Source: Mesorhizobium kowhaii (lineage in GTDB: Bacteria; Pseudomonadota; Alphaproteobacteria; Rhizobiales; Rhizobiaceae). Taken from it: a DNA stretch of 64,000 nucleotides. The position numbers and the translations under genes were made by a program. The stretch is from positions 28,387 to 92,386 of the forward strand of contig NZ_MZXV01000072.1 of assembly GCF_003253745.1 (NCBI RefSeq), in the 5' to 3' direction. This document shows, in pieces, positions 54,223 through 63,512 of this stretch (position 1 is the stretch's first letter; the number at the start of each line of letters is the position of its first letter). The notes under the pieces were generated by a model. That model worked only from the letters and a program-made list of their open reading frames with translations. It had not been told where the DNA came from and searched no databases.

Positions 54223-55002
54223 CTAAAATCGCCGTCGGCGCCGCCCCCGTCTCCGGAAATTCGGATCATGCGCGTAGTTTCGATGACGTGCGCTCAGTCT
54301 ATTGTGGACGAACCATCCTATCGCCTGCGTAGGGATGATCTGCTCCCTGTTCCAAGCCGCGTCCAAAAACCAAGCTCGCGAAACCGCCACGACAACCGCA
54401 TAACTGTCGACGCGCCCTGGCAATAGGCACCAGAGCTTCCCTTCAAGTGCCTTGGGTGCGCCTTCTGGAGCCGCGAAACCTTCGAAGTCAAAAAGGACGG
54501 GCTTTGTGCAGTTGACCCATGCAGAAGGCATGCAACGCTCTGGATTGCGCGTGACGAACACGTCCACCGAGAAGGGCACCCGGAACAGGTTGTCACTCTC
54601 GAAAAATCGGCGTCGGTCGTTCTTCAGACGGAGCCCATTCACCAGCCAGATCATCTTTTTGTAGAAGCGTTCGCGAGAGTCTCTCTGCTGCGCCGGCAGA
54701 TAGGAATGTTGGAATTCGATAACGTGGCCGTGCTTGGTCATCACGTCTGCGATGTGTTTCTCGCCTGTTTCGTCGTGCCGGATGATTTCCTGCCATTCGG
54801 GAGGGAATTGATTCTTCCAGCCCCGGGGCCAGATAGTTTCTGCCCCCCACCAAGCGTCGCAGGGCCTATTGCCGCGATGCGCCCAATGCCAGGTCCTTTG
54901 TATTCCGCACTTCGCTACCGTCTGCTGTGAGCAGCCCGGGCAACGACCAACCAACCCGGGAGCGGCCTTACGCCGCGCATCATTCACCAAAGCGTACCGC
55001 AT
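54223..55002 (-). CDS. CoiA-like nuclease
   Basis: A 259-residue protein: zinc-ribbon-like start (LVGRCPGCSQQTVAKCG, HWAHRGNRPCDAWWG), then a PD-(D/E)xK-type core in EKHIADVMTKHGHVIEFQHS (D...ExQ), as in competence protein CoiA and related nucleases, ending with a basic Arg-rich tail. Lies just upstream of the Ubl operon in the same direction, with a 220-bp spacer. Likely part of the same defence-like cassette, acting on DNA; CoiA-type competence itself is not known here. Confidence 0.75.
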   Translation of the reverse strand: MRYALVNDARRKAAPGLVGRCPGCSQQTVAKCGIQRTWHWAHRGNRPCDAWWGAETIWPRGWKNQFPPEWQEIIRHDETGEKHIADVMTKHGHVIEFQHSYLPAQQRDSRERFYKKMIWLVNGLRLKNDRRRFFESDNLFRVPFSVDVFVTRNPERCMPSAWVNCTKPVLFDFEGFAAPEGAPKALEGKLWCLLPGRVDSYAVVVAVSRAWFLDAAWNREQIIPTQAIGWFVHNRLSARHRNYAHDPNFRRRGRRRRRF

Positions 55003-55054
55003 GACTCATTCCGTTGTTGCGCGGCCACACGGCGAGGTATAGCAGCCTGCTTCT

Positions 55055-55258
55055 GTCGAGGTCCTTCTCTCGCAGTTGCTCGGTTCCCAGATTGCTCAGG
55101 GCGCATCATCCCTCTTCTCGCGTTGATTGAGGGGGGACGCCCGGTCAGACGCGTCTTTATACGGGAAGCGCTTCCGCGGGTTTCGCGGGAATGCGCGTCT
55201 TTAGCCAAGGAATTCGCGGAATCGGGATCGAACACCGTGGAAACCAAGGCTTGGGGAG
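55055..55258 (+). repeat. Direct repeat, right copy, flanking the Ubl cassette
   Basis: Partner of 49431-49637. It carries a decayed aminotransferase 5' end (LSNLGTEQLREKD readable on the minus strand) and the same spacer blocks, and stops exactly at the 3' end of the Lrp gene. Confidence 0.8.
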
Positions 55259-55259
55259 T

Positions 55260-55757
55260 TTACCGTTGCCTTAGTGCCGACAAGGGGATCGGCGCATTGG
55301 ATTTCACAGGTTTGGTCACGACAAGACTGTAATATTGATCGATCCCCAAGCCTGCCTGCAGCAGTCCCTCCATGAAGTCCTGATAGGCAGCCATGGAAAG
55401 AGATGCGACGCGCATCAGATAATCGATCCGCCCCCCGATAGCCCAGCAATCCAGGATTTCCGGAAATTTTTGGATCGCAATCTCGAAGTGTCTTTGGTCC
55501 TCGAGGCGGTGACGATCCAGCACGACCTCCACCATTACAAACACCATGCCGCCGATGAGGGCCGGACTCAGCCGCGCGTAAAACCCCTCAATAATCCCTG
55601 CGACTTCGAGCGCGCGGAGCCGCTCCGAGCAGGCCGACGCCGAAAGATGAACGCGCTTCGCAAGCTCGCTTTTTGAAATCCGACCGTCTGACTGAACCTC
55701 TGAAAGAATCCGGAGATCCCAAGCATCCAGGCGCACAGGATTGAGTTTCGACTTCAT
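55260..55757 (-). CDS. Lrp/AsnC-family regulator
   Basis: A 165-residue protein from the ATG at 55757 (MKSKLNPVRLDAWDLRILSE). HTH: RISKSELAKRVHLSASACSE, RLRALEVAGII; C-terminal RAM domain: VMVEVVLDRHRLEDQRHFEI, PEILDCWAIGGRIDYLMRVA, YQDFMEGLL. Binds amino acids and controls nearby amino-acid genes. It is the last gene of the leftward mesaconase cluster and may regulate that cluster or the aminotransferase. Confidence 0.9.
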   Translation of the reverse strand: MKSKLNPVRLDAWDLRILSEVQSDGRISKSELAKRVHLSASACSERLRALEVAGIIEGFYARLSPALIGGMVFVMVEVVLDRHRLEDQRHFEIAIQKFPEILDCWAIGGRIDYLMRVASLSMAAYQDFMEGLLQAGLGIDQYYSLVVTKPVKSNAPIPLSALRQR

Positions 55758-55826
55758 GACCTTCTGCTCTAATGCCGTTGTCGACAATGGAATTGATGCC
55801 AACCAACGGAGCCTGGCCAGGAAGGC

Positions 55827-57371
55827 TCAAACGCCGATGTTGCGTGCGATGCTGTCCGCCGCCATGCGCTTACGCCACTCAAGAGGCCCGGAATTGTGAA
55901 TGGAGTTTCCCTCAACATCGACAGCCATGATGACAGGCATATCCTGCACCTCGAATTCATAGACTGCTTCCATGCCCAGGTCTTCGAAGGCAATGAGCCG
56001 CGCTGACTTGATCGATTTTGATATCAGGTAGGCAGCCCCCCCCACAGCGATGAGATAGGGAGTTTTGTGTCTTACGATCGACTCGATGGCCGCCCGCCCC
56101 CTCTCCGCTTTGCCCACCATCGCGAAAAGTCCGGTTTCGGCGAGCACCTTGTCCGTAAAATCGTCCAAGCGGCTGGAGGTTGTTGGACCAGCGGGTCCGA
56201 CGACCTCATCCTTCACGGCGCGGACTGGTCCGACGTAGTAGATCACGCGTCCCTGCAGATCGAACGGAAGCGGGTTGCCGGCGTCGATCAACTCGACGAT
56301 TCGCTTGTGGGCGGCGTCACGGCCTGTCAGCATCTTTCCGGACAAAAGGAGCGTTTCCCCGCAGCGCCACGATGCCGTCTCTTGCTTGGTCAGCGCGTCG
56401 AGGTTGACCCGCCGGACGCCGACTGGGTTCAATTCCTCGATCCCAATGTTGGGCCATTCGCGCAAGTCGGGCGGCTCCAGACTGATGGGGCCAGAGCCGT
56501 CCAAGGTAAACTTCAGGTGCCGGTTGGCAGCGCATTGTGGAATGAGCGCCACGGGCTTGGACGCGGCGTGGGTAGGATAAGTCGCAACCTTGACATCAAC
56601 GACTGTCGTCAGGCCGCCTAGGCCCTGAGCGCCGATGCCTAGGGCATTAATTCGTTCATAAAGCTCAACCCGCAGTACCTCCTCCGCGCTTGATGGCCCC
56701 CTCGCGATCAATTCCGACATGTCAATTGGCTCGTTCATCGCCTCCTTAGCCAGCAGCATCGCCTTTTCAGCGCTACCACCGATGCCGACCGAGATCAGGC
56801 CGGGTGGGCACCATCCGCTGCCAAGGGTAGAAACGGTGTCGACCACCCAGTCGGCGACGGACGCGCTGGGGTTAAGGGTGGTGAAACGCGCCTTGTTTTC
56901 CGATCCGCCCCCTTTTGCGGCGATGGTAATCGCAATCTGGTTGCCGGGCACGAGGTCGACGTGGACGACTGCCGGCGTGTTGTCACGCGTGTTCAATCGT
57001 CGGCCAAGCGGATCCGAGACGATTGATGGTCGAAGGGGATTGTCGGGGTCGAGATATGCCCGACGGACGCCTTCATTCACAAGGTCGGCGAAACTGGCCG
57101 TTGACTGGATGCGGACGCCCATGCCGACCTTTGCAAAGACCACCACGAGACCGGTGTCCTGGCAGATCGGGCGCCGTCCGAAGGCCGCCATGCGGGAGTT
57201 CAGCAAAATCTGCCCGATGGCGTTCTTAGCCGACGGACTCTGTTCGCGCGCGTATGCCTGTGAAAGATATCGGATGTAGTCGGGGGGATGGTAGTACGAG
57301 ATGTACTGAAGGGCGTCGGCGACGCTCTTTGTGATATCCTTGCCGGCAATGGTTCGTGTTTTTTTATCCAC
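55827..57371 (-). CDS. Class I fumarate hydratase / mesaconase
   Basis: A 514-residue iron-sulfur hydro-lyase fusing the alpha and beta domains of class I fumarases. Landmarks: PICQDTGLVVVFAKVGMGV (first cluster Cys), GSGWCPPGLISVGIGGSAEK, ALIPQCAANRHLKFTLDGSG, and the beta-domain GPAGPTTSSRLDDFTDKVLA, GKAERG, EVQDMPVIMAVDVEGNSIHN. Class I fumarases also hydrate mesaconate to (S)-citramalate; the neighbours (methylaspartate ammonia-lyase, CoA-transferase, CitE-like lyase) point to mesaconase as the real job. Six bp separate it from the aldehyde dehydrogenase stop. Confidence 0.9.
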   Translation of the reverse strand: MDKKTRTIAGKDITKSVADALQYISYYHPPDYIRYLSQAYAREQSPSAKNAIGQILLNSRMAAFGRRPICQDTGLVVVFAKVGMGVRIQSTASFADLVNEGVRRAYLDPDNPLRPSIVSDPLGRRLNTRDNTPAVVHVDLVPGNQIAITIAAKGGGSENKARFTTLNPSASVADWVVDTVSTLGSGWCPPGLISVGIGGSAEKAMLLAKEAMNEPIDMSELIARGPSSAEEVLRVELYERINALGIGAQGLGGLTTVVDVKVATYPTHAASKPVALIPQCAANRHLKFTLDGSGPISLEPPDLREWPNIGIEELNPVGVRRVNLDALTKQETASWRCGETLLLSGKMLTGRDAAHKRIVELIDAGNPLPFDLQGRVIYYVGPVRAVKDEVVGPAGPTTSSRLDDFTDKVLAETGLFAMVGKAERGRAAIESIVRHKTPYLIAVGGAAYLISKSIKSARLIAFEDLGMEAVYEFEVQDMPVIMAVDVEGNSIHNSGPLEWRKRMAADSIARNIGV

Positions 57372-57377
57372 GAAATC

Positions 57378-58805
57378 TCATCCGAATGATCCGAACCCGT
57401 TGACCAGTTTCAGGCTCTGGAAGCTCCGCAACCCCTGCTCACCCCCTTCGTATCCATAGCCGCTTTGTTTGACGCCCCCATATGGCGCGTCTACGGAAAC
57501 CCCTTTCAGATAATTTACACTGACAGCGCCCGCCGAAAGACCGTTGATCAGCGCCCGTTTCGCATCGGAGGCGCCGGTGAAGAAGTAGGCGGCCAAGCCA
57601 TACTCAGTGGCGTTGGCTTCTTCGATCGCCTCCTCGATCGTGTCGAACGGCGCCACGGTGAGGATCGGCCCGAACGGCTCGTCATGAAGCACTTTCGCAT
57701 CCTTTGGCACACCTGTCAGGATGGTTGGCGGCCAGTAGAAGCCCGGCTGGTCGAGGCGGGTGCCTCCGGTTTCGACGCAGGCGCCGCGATCGACAGCATC
57801 CTGGATCAGACGCTGCATGGCCTCGATTCGCCGCACGTTTGCCATTGGACCCATCTCAGTCGCCGGGTCGTCCGGTGGGCCGATCTTGATCTTACCGGCG
57901 GCTTCCGTCATCCGGGACAGAAATTCCTCATAGAGAGGCCGCGCGACGAGGATCCTGCTGGGCGCATTGCAGCTTTGGCCCGCGCACTCGAACTTGTATT
58001 CCGAAATTGCCGGTATGGCTTTTGCCAGGTCGGCATCCTCGCATACAACGACCGGGGAGTGCCCACCGAGTTCGAGGATGCACCGCTGCAAGTTATTCGC
58101 GGCGAGCTTGGCGAGCTGTTTTCCAACTTCGGTAGAGCCCGTGAATGTTAGGACCTTGACGATCGGCGAGCTGAGGAGATGCCGGGATATTTGCACAGGC
58201 ACGCCAAAGACGAGATTGACTACGCCGTCCGGAATACCCGCTTGTCGCAAGGCTTCGACGAAATGGACAGCCGCGCTTGGTGTCTCTTCAGCCCCTTTGA
58301 GGATCACTGGGCAGCCTGCCGCCAAAGCAGGGGCGAGCTTGCGGGCGATGAGAACGGCGGGATAGTTCCAAGGAGTGAAGGCAGCAACGACGCCAAGGGG
58401 CTCGGGGACGATCATCCGGTTCGGGCCCATCGGAATAGGGGCCGACAGCTCTTCGGCGTGGGTGCCGTTCCACTCCAGTGTTTCGACAGCGCGCGCGTAC
58501 TCACCTGTCGCTTCGGCAATCGTCTTGCCCTGTTCTCTCGACAAATCCTTGGCTGCGGCTGCCACCTTCGTTGCCAGGATTCTGGCGGCCGCAACGAGGA
58601 TTTCGCCGCGATCCTTCGGCGGTCGCGAGGACCAGGCCCGGCGGCTTCGCTCTGCAGAAGCAAGGGCCTCGTCCAGATCCGATGCCGATGCCGAGGCCAC
58701 CGAGCCAAATACCGTCTCTGTCGCCGGGTTGGTTACTGTCAGTGTTCCAGTACCGCCTCGCCACCTGCCATTGATAAAAAGCTGATAGCTCGTGGCGTTG
58801 GACAT
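57378..58805 (-). CDS. NAD(P)-dependent aldehyde dehydrogenase, SSADH-like
   Basis: A 475-residue ALDH: YQLFINGRWRGGTGTLTVTN at the start, FTPWNYPAVLIARKLAPALA, FTGSTEVGKQLAKLAANNLQ, the general-base Glu in LELGGHSPVVV, and the nucleophile Cys in FECAGQSCNAPSRI. Closest in pattern to succinate-semialdehyde and related semialdehyde dehydrogenases. Its place beside the mesaconase is not needed for the methylaspartate path, so it may serve the aminotransferase at 48070 or a side product. Confidence 0.88.
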   Translation of the reverse strand: MSNATSYQLFINGRWRGGTGTLTVTNPATETVFGSVASASASDLDEALASAERSRRAWSSRPPKDRGEILVAAARILATKVAAAAKDLSREQGKTIAEATGEYARAVETLEWNGTHAEELSAPIPMGPNRMIVPEPLGVVAAFTPWNYPAVLIARKLAPALAAGCPVILKGAEETPSAAVHFVEALRQAGIPDGVVNLVFGVPVQISRHLLSSPIVKVLTFTGSTEVGKQLAKLAANNLQRCILELGGHSPVVVCEDADLAKAIPAISEYKFECAGQSCNAPSRILVARPLYEEFLSRMTEAAGKIKIGPPDDPATEMGPMANVRRIEAMQRLIQDAVDRGACVETGGTRLDQPGFYWPPTILTGVPKDAKVLHDEPFGPILTVAPFDTIEEAIEEANATEYGLAAYFFTGASDAKRALINGLSAGAVSVNYLKGVSVDAPYGGVKQSGYGYEGGEQGLRSFQSLKLVNGFGSFG

Positions 58806-59004
58806 CGCATGCTCCGCTTGACTGAATTCTTGCCGGTGCGAGACCAGCCGATATCCGGACCATGGGCTCGCTTTTCTGCAGTTTCATCGCGATAGGCGCA
58901 TGCGGTCAAATATCGAATGTCGCCCAAAACCATCTCGAATCCAGATTGATACGGCTCAGACAGCCGCGAAAGAGCGGTAGCAATGAAACTGGTCGGGGAT
59001 GTGC

Positions 59005-59955
59005 CTACGGCCGGTCCGGAGTCGTGGCCGACCAGAGTCCGCCCTCGATCAAAGTCCTGACGACCTTGGGGATCAGCTTGCGGACCGCAGAGACGGCTGG
59101 AGAGCGCTCATCTTTCGGGTTTACGGCAAGCACAACGGAACGGGTGATCACTGGATCAATGATCTTAACCGTTCGGACTTGGCCTTGAGACGCCTCTTTC
59201 TGAATGGCCGACGGGGTAAGGATGGAATACGCCTTTCCTTCCATGACCATATTGATGATCGTAGAAAGGGAGTCCACTTCGAATCTGACGTCCAGCACAC
59301 AACCGTGTTGCGCAACGACATCCGCCACCGAACGCCTGACATTGTTGTTGCGCATGGGAACCGCCAGCGGGAACGCATGCAGGTCGGCGAGCGGTATCGA
59401 ATCTTCGAAAGGCGGATTACCCGGCGGGACCACCAGGCAAAACTCTTCGCGGGCCAGCACCGTCATTTGCCCCACGCTCTCGGCAGTGCGGTAAAGGACA
59501 GCCAGATTGAAGCGGCCAGCAGCCATCCACTCCTCCAGCGGTCCCGTCATGCCCTCGATCATTTTAAGCGAGATCCTCGGCAATTCGCTTCTTACCGATT
59601 CAAGCAGGGGACCGCTAAGGACGCGAGCGGCTCCGGACGGAATGCCAATGGTCACCTCTCCGGAAGGAGCAGCCACCGAGTTGGTCAGTTCGGCCTCAGT
59701 GAGCTGAACTTCCTTCAGGATGATCCGCGCGCGCTCAAGCAGCTTGTCTCCGGACGCCGTGACGCTGACACCGGTCCTATCCCGAACGAGCAGCTGGGTG
59801 CCGAATCCTTCCTCAAGTTGACGCACATGCAGGCTTAGAGCGCTTTGAGCAACGTTGAGGTTCGCAGCTGCCTTCGTGAAACTGCCTGCCTCAACGACGC
59901 CGACAAAGTATCTTAACTGCCTGATGTCCACGATGAACAAATCCAACCGGGGCAT
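59005..59955 (-). CDS. LysR-family regulator
   Basis: A 316-residue LysR protein: HTH IRQLRYFVGVVEAGSFTKAA, ANLNVAQSALSLHVRQLEEG, then a periplasmic-binding-like effector domain (GEVTIGIPSGAARVLSGPLL, GKAYSILTPSAI). A GTG at the VDIRQL position is an alternative start. Sits inside the cluster, between the CitE-like lyase and the aldehyde dehydrogenase, in the same direction; the likely regulator of the mesaconate genes. Confidence 0.92.
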   Translation of the reverse strand: MPRLDLFIVDIRQLRYFVGVVEAGSFTKAAANLNVAQSALSLHVRQLEEGFGTQLLVRDRTGVSVTASGDKLLERARIILKEVQLTEAELTNSVAAPSGEVTIGIPSGAARVLSGPLLESVRSELPRISLKMIEGMTGPLEEWMAAGRFNLAVLYRTAESVGQMTVLAREEFCLVVPPGNPPFEDSIPLADLHAFPLAVPMRNNNVRRSVADVVAQHGCVLDVRFEVDSLSTIINMVMEGKAYSILTPSAIQKEASQGQVRTVKIIDPVITRSVVLAVNPKDERSPAVSAVRKLIPKVVRTLIEGGLWSATTPDRP

Positions 59956-60055
59956 GATCCCCAGTGCTTTCTTATCTATCTCGAAACGAGATGGCAGGCA
60001 AGAGAAACCGTGGTCATGTCTCGAAACCGTTTGTCCGGCTGTTCATAGAATCAGG

Positions 60056-60958
60056 TCAGCCATTGCTGGCGAGAGCCAGGATCTCGTGGGCGCGCCGCAC
60101 CACTGGCGGATCGACCATCTTACCATTCATCGAGAATGCAGACAGTCCACGCGTGGCGGCATCATTTTCCGCCGCGACGACATCGCGGGCCCACTCGACT
60201 TCCTGGGCGCTTGGCGAGAACGCCTCATTGAATATGGCCACCTGTGTCGGGTGGATCGCCAAAGCTCCGGCAAAGCCAAGCCGCCGCGCATGCGCCGCGG
60301 CTTCACGAAGTTTATGCGTGTCGGAAAACTCGCCGATGCTTCCTATGAAGCCCAGCGGGAGCAAGCCGGCCGCACGGGCGGCAAACAGAACAGAAAGGTT
60401 CGGTGTCAACAGGAGGTCGAACTGCGGCGAGCCGCCAACAGCTGCACTGAAGTCCTCAGGACCGAGCGCCATTGCGACCATCCTGGGGTGCGCCGAGGCA
60501 ATGGCAGCGAGCCTTTGCAAGGCGTCCGGGGCTTCGATCTGGGCAAGGAACCGGATTCGTTCAAGCGGAAGCTTTCTTTCCCGTTCAAGTTCCGAAACCG
60601 CATTCGCGATCTCTAATACCCACTCTGCCGAATCCGTCTTCGGAAGAACCAGCGCGTCAACACCCGCCATCACGGCTGCATCGAGATCGGCCGCCAAGGC
60701 GCGCAAACCACGATTCACGCGGACCAAAACCGATTTGCCCTTCCTGCCCACCTTCGCCACGGATTCAGGAAGCTGCTTCCGTGCCTCGCCCTTATGATCC
60801 TGGGGAACGGAATCCTCTAGGTCGAGGATGACGCCATCTGCCCCGCGCTCATGGGCAGCCTCCACAAAGCGCGGAACGTGAGCGGGAACGAAGAGCAGGG
60901 ATCTCCAGCGAGGTACAGACATCGCACTTTCAACGGCCGGAACGCTGTCCCTGATCAT
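60056..60958 (-). CDS. CitE-like CoA-ester lyase (citramalyl-CoA lyase candidate)
   Basis: A 300-residue HpcH/HpaI-citrate lyase family barrel: RSLLFVPAHVPRFVEAAHER, GADGVILDLEDSVPQDHKGE, VLVRVNRG, DALVLPKTDS, FLAQIEAPDA (metal Glu), ALGPEDFSAAVGG (metal Asp), GFAGALAIHPTQVAIFNEAF. The ATG at 60922 (MSVPRWRS) may be the true start. In mesaconate degradation this step splits (S)-citramalyl-CoA into acetyl-CoA and pyruvate; family members also split malyl-CoA, so the substrate is inferred from context. Confidence 0.85.
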   Translation of the reverse strand: MIRDSVPAVESAMSVPRWRSLLFVPAHVPRFVEAAHERGADGVILDLEDSVPQDHKGEARKQLPESVAKVGRKGKSVLVRVNRGLRALAADLDAAVMAGVDALVLPKTDSAEWVLEIANAVSELERERKLPLERIRFLAQIEAPDALQRLAAIASAHPRMVAMALGPEDFSAAVGGSPQFDLLLTPNLSVLFAARAAGLLPLGFIGSIGEFSDTHKLREAAAHARRLGFAGALAIHPTQVAIFNEAFSPSAQEVEWARDVVAAENDAATRGLSAFSMNGKMVDPPVVRRAHEILALASNG

Positions 60959-61091
60959 GCAATCGCCTCTGCGGTCGATTTTTGCGAGGGCGGTGGCAGT
61001 GAGCTTGCTGGATGGCCGATGTGCTGAGATGATCCGAGGTAAACAGGCTGTTTGTAAACCGCGAGCGCACTCACCTTACCGAGACGCGCGC

Positions 61092-62243
61092 TCACGCTGA
61101 CGCGGCTCTTTCGCGCAAAAGCCCCAGAACCTCCTCGCGGACAGCCTCGGTATGAGCGCCAAGAGCCGGAACTGGGCGCAGCGCGGGGCGCTCAGAGTTG
61201 AAAATCGCCGCCGGCGCTATCGTCTCGACGGCTCCTTCGGGTGTTCCAACCTGCACCCTGCGAATGTGTGGATGCCTTGAAACATCCGCCACTTCGTTCA
61301 GTCGGCCATATGCCAAGCCGGCCGCCTCGAGCTCCTGCATCGCTTCGTGGCAGGATAGTTCGGAAAACCGCCGTTCAATGATCTCATCAAGTTGCGCACG
61401 GTGACCGAGGCGCTCCATATTATCAGCAAAGCCAGGTGCGCGTGTAAGCCCGGGCTGCTTCAGGAATTTCTCGCAGAAATTCACCCATTCGCGGTCATTC
61501 TGAACCGAAAAGATGACGTCTTTGCCGTCGGCGCAACGATATGCGCCATACGGCGCCAGCGACGGGTGTTTCACGCCCGCGCGTACTGTGTGGTAGCCGC
61601 TATAGTCGTTTTGCAGAACCGGCACGTTCATCCAGTCGGCGACGGCATCGAACAGTGACACCTGAATGCAGGTCCCTTCGCCGGTGACCTCGCGGTGATA
61701 AAGCGCCTGGAGGATGGCGCTATGCGCCGTCATGCCTGCCGAGATGTCGCAAACCGACACCCCTACCCGGGCCGGTCCCTGTTGCGTACCGGTAATCGCG
61801 CACAGACCTGTTTCCGCCTGGACGATTAGATCGTAAGCCTTCAGGTGGGAATATGGCCCTTTCTCCCCGAAACCAGAGATGTCGCAGCTGATCAGCCGCG
61901 GAAAACGTCGACGGAGATCCGCAGACCCGAAACCCAGTTTTTCGATACTGCCCGGTTTCAGATTCTGGATAAAGACGTCTGCACTGGCAATGAGCGTGTC
62001 CAGGACGGCGCGGTCGGCCTCCAACCTCAGGTCCAGACAGACTGACTCCTTACCCCGGTTGAGCCAGACGAAGTAAGCGCTCTGTCCCCGCACCAACCTG
62101 TCGTAGTTTCGAGCAAAGTCCCCTTCCGGCCGTTCGATCTTGATGACCCGGGCGCCGGCATCCGCAAGGCGAGACGACGCATAAGGCGCGGCTACGGCCT
62201 GCTCCACAGCAACGACAGTGATCCCCTCAAGAGAGTTCTGCAT
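61092..62243 (-). CDS. Class III CoA-transferase (mesaconate/citramalate candidate)
   Basis: A 383-residue CaiB/BaiF-family transferase: VEQAVAAPYASSRLADAGAR, VIKIERPEGDFARNYDRLVR, FVWLNRGKESVCLDLRLEAD, DVFIQNLKPGSIEKLGFGSA, and PARVGVSVCDISAGMTAHSA with the Asp in the position of the catalytic residue. The family moves CoA between acids; given the genes on both sides, succinyl-CoA:citramalate (or mesaconate) transfer is the best guess. Sixteen bp after the methylaspartate ammonia-lyase. Confidence 0.85.
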   Translation of the reverse strand: MQNSLEGITVVAVEQAVAAPYASSRLADAGARVIKIERPEGDFARNYDRLVRGQSAYFVWLNRGKESVCLDLRLEADRAVLDTLIASADVFIQNLKPGSIEKLGFGSADLRRRFPRLISCDISGFGEKGPYSHLKAYDLIVQAETGLCAITGTQQGPARVGVSVCDISAGMTAHSAILQALYHREVTGEGTCIQVSLFDAVADWMNVPVLQNDYSGYHTVRAGVKHPSLAPYGAYRCADGKDVIFSVQNDREWVNFCEKFLKQPGLTRAPGFADNMERLGHRAQLDEIIERRFSELSCHEAMQELEAAGLAYGRLNEVADVSRHPHIRRVQVGTPEGAVETIAPAAIFNSERPALRPVPALGAHTEAVREEVLGLLRERAASA

Positions 62244-62258
62244 GCGACACCGTGCTTT

Positions 62259-63512
62259 TCATACAACGTTTTCGGTTTGAGCTCGACGACGGTTCAGCAT
62301 CGTAAGCAACCGGCTTTGTTCGTTCCCAACAATTGAGAATGCCTCGTCGACACCCATTCCGGGCTTTGCAAGCATCATGTCGGCATGGGTTGCCACCGAT
62401 ACGTGGACAGAAGCTTGGGCGGAGAGATCTGTCTCGGTACAGCTTCCCCCGACATACGCTCCGACCTTGTTTTCCTTGCAGAGGAGAACGGCCCGCGCTG
62501 TGTCGGCAATTGAGCCGACATCGGGCGTCTTGATCTGGACGAGATGCGTGGCCCTCGCTTCGGCGAAGAGCCGAATATCTTCAAGCGTATTGCATCTCTC
62601 ATCCACGACAATGCGCGCACTGGAACCCCGGCTGTCCAAGATCGATACGATCTTGGCGTAGTTCTCAATTTGGGCTTGCGTAGAACCAAAATCCGCCGGG
62701 GACTCGATGTTGAGCGTGAAATCCGGCACGGTATCTGCAACTTTGCAGATAAAGTCGGCGATGCTTTGCGGCTCCAGGCCGATTTCCTGGCCGATCCAGC
62801 CATACACATCGAAATGCAGCACCGGATGATACCCCGGGCGACCGATTTGGCGCGTACGCGTTGCAACCCACTTCACGAACTCCATGAAGGTCTGGCCGCC
62901 GACGCCGAATTTCTGCCGTGAGTTGATCAGGCCGTGGGGAAGCACATCCACGCCCTTCAAAATCATCTTGTCCACGTTAATTTCGCGAGCATCGCCGCTC
63001 TGGCAGTAAATCGGGACTCTGCGCGTTGGCAGCGGTAAGTCAAATTCACTGCATACGATCTCCGCCATGGTCGTACGGTGAAGATGGGCTGCTGCGCGGA
63101 GCAGCGCCTGGCTGACGCCATACTCAATCGCTAGAGGTAACCGCTTTTGTTCAAAGGGCTCAAAAACCTTCGCGCAGGCATCAAGGTAGCCAGACGCATC
63201 GACATCGAGAAGCCGCGGCACCAGAACCCGCGATGTCAATTCCGAGATTTGAGCAGTTTCAAACAAAGGATCGCGTCCACCCGCCCCAGAGTATTGGACG
63301 CCCATCATGTCGCCCCAGACAATGATGTCGTCGGCCAGGACTAGCCCAACGCTGAGCGAAGATGCTGGAAGACGAAGAGACGTGAACCCAGGCGTTATCG
63401 GTTCACCAACGTAGATGAAGCCGTCCTGGATTGCGCCGGACCTAATAGCAGCTTGGTCGTCATAGAAAAATGCGCCGTTGCCAGGCGCAAGGAGGACGTC
63501 TTTGATCTGCAC
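62259..63512 (-). CDS. Methylaspartate ammonia-lyase
   Basis: A 417-residue enolase-superfamily enzyme that removes ammonia from (2S,3S)-3-methylaspartate to give mesaconate. Landmarks: GVGGQTFMEFVKWVATRTRQ, the catalytic His region YHPVLHFDVYGWIG, metal ligands in HFDVYG, LNIESPAD and IVVDERCN, the catalytic Lys in LVQIKTPDVGSIADT, and GAYVGGSCTETDLSAQASVH. Full length. First gene of the leftward cluster. Its substrate normally comes from glutamate by the B12-dependent glutamate mutase, which is not in this window. Confidence 0.95.
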   Translation of the reverse strand: MQIKDVLLAPGNGAFFYDDQAAIRSGAIQDGFIYVGEPITPGFTSLRLPASSLSVGLVLADDIIVWGDMMGVQYSGAGGRDPLFETAQISELTSRVLVPRLLDVDASGYLDACAKVFEPFEQKRLPLAIEYGVSQALLRAAAHLHRTTMAEIVCSEFDLPLPTRRVPIYCQSGDAREINVDKMILKGVDVLPHGLINSRQKFGVGGQTFMEFVKWVATRTRQIGRPGYHPVLHFDVYGWIGQEIGLEPQSIADFICKVADTVPDFTLNIESPADFGSTQAQIENYAKIVSILDSRGSSARIVVDERCNTLEDIRLFAEARATHLVQIKTPDVGSIADTARAVLLCKENKVGAYVGGSCTETDLSAQASVHVSVATHADMMLAKPGMGVDEAFSIVGNEQSRLLTMLNRRRAQTENVV

